Shown one piece after another: positions 35,587-45,479 of a stretch of 64,000 nt of DNA. Under the pieces are notes generated by a model. That model was not told the origin of the DNA, did not search any database, and saw nothing but the letters and a program-made list of their open reading frames with translations. The number at the start of each line of letters is the position of its first letter. Within the stretch, counting starts at the first letter, position 1. A program made the translations under genes and the position numbers. This stretch comes from Ashinkailepas kermadecensis (Eukaryota; Arthropoda; Thecostraca; Neolepadidae): assembly GCA_034440615.1 (NCBI GenBank), contig JAOTOM010004368.1:1-64000 (forward strand). Reading direction: 5' to 3'.

Positions 35587-38320
35587 GTGGTGTTTACAGT
35601 TGTCCCACGACTGGGAGAGGTACATGTTGTCATGGCTGCCCTCCGCGCTCTTGGTGCCTCCATGGAGAACTCCGGTATTGATGATGCCTGGATAGAAGCT
35701 GATGTCTATGGGTCTGCAACAACAAGGCAAATCCTGAAATGTACCCATTACAAGCGTGCTCTTCGTGCCCACACCTATCCATGTGTAGCTCTCTATGAAA
35801 TGGCACTGGAGGAGTTCTTCAAGGACAACCCACAACTGAAAGATATCTGTCTGAAGGCAACAGAGGGAGTTGAAGCTGCCTGTTCTGAGGGGAGCAGGCA
35901 CACAAAAGCTGAGTCTGTGAAACAAGCAAACACCACCCTACTTCAGGCCTTGACTACTGCTGATGTCACCACAGTTCTCCAAGAATGGGAGAAACAGAGA
36001 TCCAAGAATGCAATGTTCAAGGCAATGATGAACTACCTACATCGAGTGGAAGCAATCCTGTTCTTTGTCGCTGCAACCCGGAATGCTGATCTGGAGCTTC
36101 ATCTCCAAGCCGGAGAGCAGCTGAGCAAGCTCTTCTTCGCCTTTGACCGGATCAAATACAAGCGACTCTGGCCCAGATACATCACAGACATGCATGATCT
36201 GAGGACCAATCACCCTGAAACCTGGGAAGAGCTGCAAGCAGGCAACATTGCAGTCACGAAGAATGACATTGCCTTTGTATCCATCGGGGCGGACCATGCA
36301 TGCGAGCATCTGAACAAGCTGATGAAAATTCATTCTGGACTCGTCGGCATCTCGAACAATGCCAATACTAGACAGAGTTTCTTCATGGTCACACCAGAAC
36401 TCTCCCGTGTTGCAAAAGAGTTCAAGAGTCAGTTTGACTTGGAACCTGACAAAACCAGAGAGCATCATGACCTTGGGCCAAGTGCTGTCAAGAAGGAGCA
36501 TGATGTTATCGACAAGATCAAGGCAGCCATACTGAAACATGGAAACCCATTTGGTGCTGAAGGTGACAAGCTGCACAATGTGATCACTCATGCCTACATC
36601 CCTGATGAGTATGTACCAACGATCTTGAATGCAGGTGTGACTGGTCACAAGCTGTATGAAGACGACGTGTCAGAGCGAATCAATGGAGATGTCAGCCTAT
36701 GGGTACCAGTAAAGAAGGAGAACAACATGATGTTCATGTCTGCAAGCAAGAAAACCAGAGTAAAACTCCGAGACAAGACTGTGGATCTAAAGGAGACCAA
36801 GGACTTGTATGGCAGACTGATGGTCCTGGCCAGGTCCAGCAGAGACATCAACCAGAAAGAGGCCAGTGGGAACCACGAATTCACTCTGACACCAAGAGCC
36901 CTTTTTGCTCCAGATGGTACAATCCTGCCATGCCTGGACAAATCGAAGTTGATCCACCTCCTCAACAAGTTGGCAACAGCAGAAACTCCACAGGAAGATC
37001 AGCAGCCAGATGATGGGATGGACACCACACCAGATGCTCCAAGTCGCAAGCTAGCCCTGGTAGATGGAATGGTTCTTCTGCAGAAGATGGCCAAGAAACC
37101 AGCAACCATAGTGACAGTCAAAGATCTCAGTGAATGCTTCAACGACAGGCTGATGTCCCTCACACGAGATTATGATGAAATCATCCTTGTGTTCGACACA
37201 TACAGGGATGATTATCTGAAGAGTGCTACCAGGGATAAAAGAAGGCAAGGAAGAGCACCAATCCAGTATCAGGTCAGAGATGACACAAACATAAAACACA
37301 TCCCAATGAGCAAGTTTCTTTCACATGACAAGACGAAGGTTGACCTGACCAACTATCTTGCTGCAAAGGCTCTAGAGTACAACAGTACATCACACAAACT
37401 GGTCATCACCTCTTCTTCAGGGCATATCAGGAGCAACGAAGACCTGCTTTTCCAGGACAACAATCATGAAGAAGCAGACACACTGTTGATCTACCAGGCT
37501 GTCCTGGCATCACAGCGAAACCCACCGGATGCACAGATGGTTTTCTTATCCCCAGACACAGATGTCCCAGTGTTAGTCATAGCAAACTACGACCTCATGC
37601 TGAAGAACACGTCCATTTCCATGGCCTCTGGGATTATGGGGATAGAGCCAATATGGTGAGCCATAGGGGCAGAAAGAGCAAAGGCTTTGCCAGCCTTCCA
37701 TGCGTTCACTGGCGCTGACAATACTGGAAGGGTCTCTCGTATAGGCAAAGCAACCTGGCTGCAAGTCTACATGAAGGCAGATAGAGATGTGATCAGTTCT
37801 CTGCAGATGCTTTCAACAGAGGCAGAAGTGACCGAAAATATATTTTGGCCACTCTTGCTTATTTCTTTTTTTAAACCTTCTTTTAAAAAAAAAAAAAACA
37901 AGACCATCTCCGAACTGCGATGGCATCTCTTCTGCAAGCATATGGCAGAAAGTGACAAGCTACCTCATACCCTTGCAGCTCTGAGACAACATGTCCTGAG
38001 AGTCCATATCCAAGCCAGAGTGTGGGGACAGGCCAGCATTGCTCTGCAGGATCCTCAGTTGGATCCCCTGCAGAATGGCTACCACAAGGAGTCCGATGGC
38101 CAGCTGAAACCAACCATGACAGATGCCCTTCCAGCTCCAAAGGCCATCATTGAGATGGTTAGCTGTCAATGCAAAACAGACTTCTTCTGCCAGATGTTCT
38201 TGCAGAACAAAGAACTTATCCTGCACCGATCTTTGCCAGTGCGGCAGTGAGTGTCAGAATGATGAGGACACACAGAACAAGTATGAAACTGATGATGACG
38301 ATGATGGTGACGATATGTAA
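35587..38320 (+). pseudogene. decayed XPG-like nuclease / CXC-domain transposase gene
   Basis: The open frame 35587-37659 (690 codons; first ATG at 35632) ends at an in-frame TGA. The same frame continues at once with ALPAFHAFTGADNTGR and runs to about 38180. One frame change near 38180-38186 then leads into a Cys-rich tail ending at 38320 (CSCRTKNLSCTDLCQCGSEC, then an acidic stretch). Motifs in order: PRLGEVH (residues 7-13); ADHACEHLNKLMKIHSG (235-251); VDGM (492-495), LVFDTYRDDYLK (534-545), NHEEADT (626-632) and SPDTDV (655-660), which parallel the XPG-N and XPG-I acidic motifs of FEN1-type nucleases; FTGADNTGR..RIGK (37705 on) parallels their GCD..GIG helix-hairpin segment. The conserved start seems to begin mid-protein, so upstream exons are probably missing. 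A T-then-A-rich stretch (37860-37900) appears to replace coding sequence. From memory, similar uncharacterised multi-copy proteins occur in marine invertebrates. Not functional as it stands. Confidence 0.82.
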
Positions 38321-38565
38321 AGACTCCTTGGTTGCCTACAAGATTAAACCCGTTTCTGTCATGAGAAGCATGTTAGTCACCTAACCTTTCCAAACATGGT
38401 TAGTCACCTGAGGTGTTTACACACCCCAAAAAAAAATTTTTATTATTATTTTTTTTTGTAAAATATACTCATTCTGCTGATTCAGGATATATCTGCACAC
38501 CCTGCTGAACAGTTTGAATCCCTTGTAGCTGGTTGTTATTAATATAAATCAATACAATAAACAGC

Positions 38566-38654
38566 AATAGCAACAACAACGACGACGACGGCAACGGCTA
38601 CGGCAACAACGGCAACAACAACGGCAACAATGGCAACAACAACAACAATGGCAA
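38566..38654. repeat. AAC/GAC-type trinucleotide array
   Basis: Runs of AACAACAACGACGACGACGG and GGCAACAACAACGGCAACAA immediately inside the right terminal inverted repeat of the 35.08-38.85 kb element. Confidence 0.92.
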
Positions 38655-38844
38655 CTTTAGAAGCTGATATATTGACAACTTTTTTACGGCAGCCATTTTG
38701 TAAAATCCAAGATGGCGGCCATATAGGTATCAGGGCAAATTGAAACAATGTTTTTCTGATTGCTTATACAATAAAGGTTCCAAAAATGTATAGTTTTGAT
38801 ACTCTCCACAAAAATCTGGCGAAATTACATCGTGAACCTGACTA
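38655..38844 (-). repeat. right terminal inverted repeat
   Basis: Reverse complement of the left arm. 38688-38720 holds the internal palindrome with CCAAGATGGCGGCC at 38707-38720. Confidence 0.88.
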
Positions 38845-38847
38845 CCC

Positions 38848-40164
38848 TGTGTGAAGAGGACATTCCCAGAGACCGGGACACCCCCGACCGTTTTGGCGTG
38901 GCGGATACCCCAACGCCACATATTCAGAGCCGCCGCTGTCAGCTTCAGCGGTGTCTCCAGCGGTTGAATAGCCATTTAAGTTGATGTCAAGATGTGTACA
39001 TGGATGCTTTCGGGCATATTTGATAGCCTACCTCTTCAGCATTTTATAAATAATTGATCTGAAAGAACCTTTCAATATTTTGTGGAATCGGACTTCATGA
39101 ATTGCTGAAAGTTCGGGGTTCCCATATTTTTTCGGGGGTGGGTGGGGGGGAGGGTGCTCACTGTCATCCGATAAAATGAGTTGTCGGATAACATGATTTG
39201 TCGGATAACTGATAACGTGTCCGCTTCCATTGTGAACGTTAAGAAAGTCAGAGCACGTTTGTTTTCCTAGCTTGCCATTCACCATTTTCGTTTCCCAATT
39301 ATCATATCTGAGAGCATGTCCTATGGAACTGAGTATGTCCCATGGAGGAGAGAGTATGTCCAATGGAACTGTTTCATGCGCTAACCGAGATCGATGGCAC
39401 TTGAAAAGCTTCCATTTGAGCTATTTAGTTGTGTTTATATCTTGAGTTGGTGTTGAATATAACTTTTGCTTACCGGTTAAGGTTATACATCAATGGCAGT
39501 GCTGCACCATTCATGAGTATGTGATGCCCAGCACTACCCAAAGTAGGTGGCTATTTCCGTGCAACGATTACTTACACCAGTCTGACTAGAACCACCCGAC
39601 AGCTTATATGCCGCTACTTCCCAAAACAAAAACTGGGCCTTGAGCGTCGTCCCCATATGTATTGAGGGCGCGTTGATGTCGAGAGGTCAAGGTCGCTCGC
39701 CGCCGACGTCGTCACGAGCTGTGGATCCTGCCAGTTGACACACATAAACTAGCCCGTCAGCGCAACAGGCCCGCCCAGCGGCAGTGGTTGATTATTCCGT
39801 TGCGCATCGTGCCGTTGCGGTGGCTGATTTTTCCGTGGTTCCATTGTTGAGTCGGACACAGCCAACACGTCGATCCACTGGACAGTGTAAATGCATACAA
39901 TGCTACACTGAAGGTAGCGCTGGTTATTTGTCGCAATCTGGCTGTGTTCTGCCGAGACGACGGTCAGTTGGGAACATTTGCGGACAATTCTGGCCGGTGT
40001 CACTGCGGGTCGGAGCGACACGCCGCCGCCGACACCGTTCGGCAATGATCGCCTCGCAGCGTCGCTGTCCGCCGGCCGCGCCGCCGCCCCGCTCAACAGC
40101 ACCTGGTGGCGTGTCGTCGGTGTCGGATGGCCTTCCCCGCGACTGTCGCACGTCTCCGCCAGCT
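38848..40164. other. unassigned spacer
   Basis: No gene recognised. Three short copies of a GAGTATGTCCCATGGA-type repeat lie at 39313-39370, and TGTCGGATAAC is repeated near 39180-39210. Confidence 0.45.
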
Positions 40165-41045
40165 GCGACCGCTGCTGCTGGGAAACAATGACGGGATCGG
40201 CGCTGAACAGTGGTGGGGAGCTGCTGGGAAACAATGACGGGATCGGCGCTGAACAGTGGTGAGGAGCTGCTGGGAAACAATGACGGGATCGGCGCTGAAC
40301 AGTGGTGAGGAGCTGTTGGGAAACAATGACGCCATCGGTGCTGAACAGTGGTGAGGAGCTGCTGGAAAACAATGACGGGATCGGCGCTGAACAGTGGTGA
40401 GGAGCAGCGCTGAGAAGCACTGGTGGGAAGCTGCTGGGAAACAATGACTCCATCGGCGCTGAACAGTGGTGGGGAGCTGCTGGGAAACAATGAAAGGGAT
40501 TGGCACTGAACAGTGGTGGGGAACAGCGCTGACAAGCACTGGTGGGGAGCAATGACAGGGATCGGCGCTGAACAGTGGTGGGGAGCTGCTGGAAAACAAT
40601 GACGGGATCGGCGCTGAACAGTGGTGAGGAGCTGCTGGGAAACAATGACGGGATCGGTGCTGAACAGTGGTGAGGAGCTGCTGGAAAACAATGACGGGAT
40701 CGGCGCTGAACAGTGGTGAGGAGCTGCTGGAAAACAATGACGGGATCGGCGCTGAACAGTGATGGGGAGCCGCTGGGAAACAATGACGGGATCGGCACTG
40801 AACAGTGATGGGGAGCCGCTGGGAAACAATGACGGGATCGGTGCTGAACAGTGGTGAGGAGCTGCTGGAAAACAATGATGGGATCGGCGCTGAACAGTGG
40901 TGAGGAGCTGCTGGAAAACAATGACGGGATCGGCGCTGAACAGTGATGGGGAGCCGCTGGGAAACAATGACGGGATCGGCACTGAACAGTGATGGGGAGC
41001 CGCTGGGAAACAATGAAATGGATTGGCGCTGAACAGTGGTGGGGA
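40165..41045. repeat. 46-bp minisatellite, about 19 copies
   Basis: Unit GCTGGGAAACAATGACGGGA followed by TCGGCGCTGAACAGTGGTGA and GGAGCT. Two copies (40400 and 40520 regions) contain a GCAGCGCTGAGAAGCACTGG-type insert, and several copies carry GATGGGGAGCC variants. Minus frames of about 400-520 codons through this array are artefacts. Confidence 0.95.
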
Positions 41046-42185
41046 GCGGCGGAGCGGAGCTGGGACGGTGAGCACTTTTGGAGAGCAGCAACAGTCGCCG
41101 GCGCCGCGGAAATGGTTCGCCAACCAATACCGGGCACCGGCGTCCACACCCGGGCCCACACCGAACAAACGTCGTACGGAGAGACGAACCCATCTCGCCC
41201 AACGAGAGAATCGAAGGCTTCGAGCGCCTTTGTGTAAGCTTTATCTGCCCGAGCTGTTCGTGGTACCTCGTCAGCGGGCGCTGGCTGCGCCAGGTTGGCC
41301 AGCCGGCCACCGCGGTCCACCATTTTCGGCCCGTTCAGTCAGCGCCGTACGTTATCGCCGCACCAACTCGCGAGACGAGGAGCACGTCAGCGGTTTTTGC
41401 AAACATAAGATGCAAGTGATAGCGCGCCGATCATTGCTGTCAGTCTCGTAATCTCTGGCTGCCAAACACGATGATGAGGAGAGGGGTCCATGATACGTAG
41501 ATAAAAAATGATGCCCTTGGTTAATACCGCTCAGCGCGAGACGATGCTTGTCATGTCCGCCAATTTCTGAAAAGTGGCGATTTGTCCACCTCAATTTTGT
41601 TCCGTCTTCCCCCAAGCCTCAGCTACCTGAGTATAATCGCCGCAAAATTATGCTTAATCATTTACAAAGTGAAAATATATATGTGCAAGAGAATCACGAA
41701 AAATACTAGAAACCGATCAAGCCAATCAACGGGCTTCACAGGCCATCTGTCGTCACAAAATCTCCGAATGGTAAATCAGTAAACGTTAGAAATTTCTGCT
41801 TCCAGACCATTCATAAATATCATGAACCTTGGCGATCTTGTGTTTTCGCTTCGGTGGAAAATTGTGCTTTGCCCGGCAACAAATTTGCATTATCCCAAGG
41901 CTTTATTATAGTCTTAGGTTGCATTACCTTGAACATATATTGATATGTCTTGAACAAACGTGACTCTGTGTGTCCCTGGGTATCTTCAAGACCATGGAGG
42001 GGAGTCATGAGCAGCCTTAGGCAAGTACGTCAAGTTAACGTCGTATTCGTATTCGTATTCAGCAACGTGCTCGCCAGCGGCGTATTTGTGTTGGCATCGG
42101 CACTCAGCGACGGGTTTGTGATCGTTCGAATCAATTACCACAACTGATTCTGCTTGCACTGAACACGCTGGAAGCAACTACATAG
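41046..42185. other. unassigned spacer
   Basis: No gene recognised. The direct repeat GTATTCGTATTCGTATTC lies at 42041-42058. Confidence 0.45.
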
Positions 42186-43612
42186 GTCTCACATCACCAC
42201 CTTAACAGTCAAGGTCCAACGCAAACCGGTTTCTTCGGTTGCGTCCTTTTGTTCGTTTTCACCCAAACCTGCCTAAATCTGGTATCAAGCAATAGCCTGT
42301 GGTGAACCATCGTGTAACATTTCAAACTGGTACATGTCAAGGGCAAACCTCTAGGTCAAAGGCTAGCTTGATTTATTATATGGCGATATTAAAACGATAT
42401 CGACCGAACGCGAGGTTCGGTTGCTATAGCTTCAATTTCCATCAAATGGGCGTCATTCGACGTGGCTTGTTATGCGGTATCAGAAAGCTAAGCCATCGAA
42501 TTATTTTTAAAAGGTAAAGCCCAAGCTGATCATCCGGTCCGCTCAATTTTATTTCGTTTCCGCTCAAACCCATCCAAATCTGGTATCAAGCAATAACCAG
42601 TGGTGAACATTCGAGTAACATTTAAAACCGGGACATGTCAAGGTCAAAGATTTGATTTAGTTCTTCGATGACCTCGCGTTTCGTCGCTATGGCTTCAATT
42701 TGCAGAATGAATGTCATTCGACGTCGCTTGTTGTACGGTATCAGAAAGTTGATAATTCGAAATCATGTTCACGGGTGAAAATTCAAGCTGATATCTTTGG
42801 TCGCCTCACATTTTTGGGGGGTTTTCGCCCAAGCCTACCCAGATCCACTATCAAGCGATAGCCCATGGTGAACCATCCAGTAACATTTTGAAAACGGGAT
42901 ATATCAAGATGAAACCTCAAGGTCAAAGGCTAGTTTAAATTTTTCGAAGTCCTCGCGATTCGTCGACATGGGTTCAATTTGTATCAAGTGGGTGTCATTT
43001 GACGCGGCTTGTGCCGTATTATAATGTTACCAAATCGAACTAATTTCAAAGGTCAAAGGTCAAGCCGATATCTTTGGTCGCCTCTTTTTTTTTCCGTCGC
43101 TCTAATCTACCCACACCTGGTATCAAGCAATAGCCCGTGGTACACTTCGAGTAACATTTCAAACTGGAACATGTCAAGTTCAAACCACAAGATCGAAGGA
43201 TAGCTTAAATTGCTCGAAGTCCTTGCGCCTCGTCGCTATGTCTTCAATTTTCATCAAGTGGGAGTCATTCGACGTGCCGTGAGGTACTCTAGCAAACTGT
43301 TCAGAAATCACATTAATTTTCAAAGTCAATGGTCGAGCTCATTTCTTCGGTCGCCCCGCGTTTCTTCGTTTTCTCCAAAAGCTATACCCATGTTTGGCAT
43401 CAAGAGATAGCTCGTGGGCAACCCTCGATCAACATTTCAACCCGGGACATGTCAGGTGAAGCCTCAAGGTTAAAGGTTAGTTTTAAGTTTTCAAAATCCT
43501 CGCGTTTCGTCGCTATGGCTTCAGTTTGCATTATGTGGATGTCATTCGTTGTGGCTTACCGTACGGTATCAGAATGTTGAGATATCGATATAATTTCACA
43601 GGTGTCGAAGGT
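42186..43612. repeat. tandem repeat of ~275-bp units, about 5 copies
   Basis: Anchor sequence CAAGCAATAGCCCGTGGTGA recurs at about 42286, 42586, 42851, 43124 and 43401 (spacings 300, 265, 273, 277). Each unit also carries GTAACATTTCAAAC, GGACATGTCAAGGTC, CCTCAAGGTCAAAGG, GTCGCTATGGCTTCAATTT, GTGTCATTCGACGTGGCTT and CGGTATCAGAAAG. Copies are diverged. Units contain several TCAAGGTCA or AGGTCAAAGG sites. No open frame spans the units. Confidence 0.88.
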
Positions 43613-44336
43613 CCAGTGTGTGTACAATGATTGAGTATGATAGGAATAGGAGGATCAAGTCTGTTTTTGTTTGCAGCGTTGTGCAGCGGCACTCATATCC
43701 TATATGACTAGGAGCTCCCCCAAGAAATCCGTCATAACCTGCTCGGACGGCGCTCTCATCGCTGGTTTTTAATTTACACCGCCACATTGCTTTTCCGGAC
43801 ATATACAAAATATATTTTGTTTTTCTTCAAATTGTTCGCTTTCTTCTTAATGGTTGAACGGAATTGGTCAAATTTGGAAGGGTGGCCACATGTAAATACG
43901 CACAATCTTATATCCAGCCGAGTTCATAACCACGAGAGAGCAATGTTATAATCAGGGGTGGATCCAGGAATTGTCATGGGGGCACTTGTCTGGAGTGGCG
44001 CCATTTCTTTGGAGCGGCGCCACTGCGAAAGCATCTGGAGGGGCACCTCTGGCTGCAAAATTCGAGGGGACGGGATGCACTCGGCCCTTCCCGAAGGGGC
44101 GACTTTCTTTCCAAGGGGGTGCCTTTTTCATTCCTTCAAGGGGGTGCCTCTGGCTGAAATATTCGAGCGGGTACACTGGAACCTTTCTAGAGGGGCGCCT
44201 TTTCCCAGCCTGAGTGTCGCCACCTTCCATGTGGAGGGTACATGCCCTCAGTGCCACACCCTTTATCCTCCCTGGTTGTCATTGCATCGAAATGTGTCTC
44301 CGTAAAACAGGAAAGCATGAGCAAGGTATGTCCATA
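43613..44336. repeat. spacer and short G-rich degenerate repeats
   Basis: 43955-44240 contains loosely repeated GGGGGTGCCTTT, GGGGCGCC and AAATATTCGAG/AAATTCGAGG blocks following GGGGTGGATCCAGGAA. It may be part of an interspersed repeat. No gene recognised. Confidence 0.4.
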
Positions 44337-44646
44337 TTTAGTACGATATAACCATCGTTCAATATTAGATGTTTTTCTGCTACAAGAGGGCAACGTTTAA
44401 CATACTTATAGCATGGCTCTATGGTGATTGTGAAATCGTGCCCAGCACATACAACATAAAGCAAGATGTTCATAGGCAGTGATAAGGAGTTTTTAGTACG
44501 ATATAACCATCGTTCAATATTAGATGTTTTTCTGCTACAAGAGGGCAACGTTTAACATACTTATAGCATGGCTCTATGGTGATTGTGAAATCGTGCCCAG
44601 CACATACGACATAAAGCAAGATGTTCATAGGCAGTGATAAGGAGTG
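44337..44646. repeat. 155-bp tandem duplication, near identical
   Basis: TTTAGTACGATATAACCATC to GTTCATAGGCAGTGATAAGG occurs twice at a spacing of 155 bp. I see one clear mismatch (CATACAACAT versus CATACGACAT), implying a recent duplication or an assembly duplication. Confidence 0.93.
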
Positions 44647-44756
44647 GAACTTGCTAATTTTGGCGGAACATTTTGGCCGCAAAATATCATTTTTTAACAA
44701 GGGCAAATCTCAAAACCAGACATTGAAAAGGAAGTGGCTGAAATCCAAGGATTTTT

Positions 44757-44795
44757 GTGTGTGTGTTTGTGTGTGTGTGTGTGGTGGGGGGGGGG
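44757..44795. repeat. (GT)n plus poly-G
   Basis: GTGTGTGTGTTTGTGTGTGT continuing into a G-run. Confidence 0.9.
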
Positions 44796-45434
44796 AGCTA
44801 TCCCTCTATCTTGTCCAAGCTTACCGCGACCCTGGTTTGTTCCCCAATTTCGAAACCGTGGTTACACCCATGCCGACACAGGACGTCTTTGTAAATCTTG
44901 AACTTTGACCTATCCTAGTGCCTGTCGACCGAAAGCATTGCGAACCTTGTACCATTATTTTCCTGATGATGGATAACGCGGTGGTGTCTTTCTTGTTTTT
45001 TTTTGTCCTGCGCCTCTCGATCCATTAAATATGTGTTGACGGCGGAGGCAGCGCCCTCCTACACATGGGACGAATGATGGGATGCAGTCGGTAAGCTTAC
45101 CATGCCACCAATTAGGAATGCGCTTCCACTCTGCCACACCACCAGAACTGATTGCGCTCCGCCTCCAAAATGCATATGCTTCCCAGGAGTGCAACGTTTG
45201 GACAACTTCGCCTTGCCTAGGATCTTCCATTCCTTCCGGGTCCTGTAATGCATGTGAACATTGATATAAGCGCCATCTATGATCAGCTCTTTGGTCGTAC
45301 TGACAGGCACGGGGTGTCGGTTTGTGAGCAGCCTTGGGTGGGGGTGGGGAAGCATTAGGTTGGGCAAGGAAGTAATATTATTGAGGGGCCCGTCCATTAG
45401 TTCCCCTGTTAAATTATGAAGATGTCTCGAGGGG
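44796..45434. other. unassigned spacer
   Basis: Minus-strand frames (up to 127 codons at 45059-45442) have no recognised domain. Confidence 0.4.
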
Positions 45435-45479
45435 ACCAACACATCATGGGGAGGATCACCCTCCCCATGATGTGTTGGT
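45435..45479. repeat. perfect palindrome, 20-bp arms, 5-nt loop
   Basis: The left arm ACCAACACATCATGGGGAGG (45435-45454) is exactly complementary to 45460-45479, with the loop ATCAC between them. Confidence 0.97.

Larger units (their letters stand above)
35081..38847 (+). mobile_element. Academ-like DNA transposon with long inverted repeats
   Basis: The left arm 35084-35286 and right arm 38655-38844 are inverted copies of each other, roughly 80-90% alike by eye. They share TAGTCAGGTTCAC at the tips, GATTTTTGTGGAGAGTAT, AACTATACATTTTTGGAA, GTATAAGCAATCAGAAAA, CTATATGGCCGCCATCTTGG and CAAAATGGCTGCCGT. CCC flanks both tips (35081-35083, 38845-38847), a possible 3-bp target duplication. Between the arms lies a decayed gene with XPG/FEN-type nuclease motifs (35587-38320). 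Academ transposases are described as combining a transposase region, an XPG-like nuclease and a Cys-rich finger, with 3-4 bp target duplications; assignment to that superfamily is inference. An imperfect 8-bp alternative duplication (CCTGTGGG / CCTGTGTG) is also possible. Confidence 0.85.

Noticed and set aside
35073..38853. 8-bp target duplication CCTGTGGG/CCTGTGTG for the XPG transposon
   Set aside because: It would place unmatched bases at the element tips (CCC on the left, a single C on the right). The 3-bp CCC reading aligns the tips exactly, so it is preferred, though not proven.
39749..41323. Minus-strand frames of 405-524 codons
   Set aside because: The bulk is the 46-bp array; the non-repeat tails show no recognised domain.
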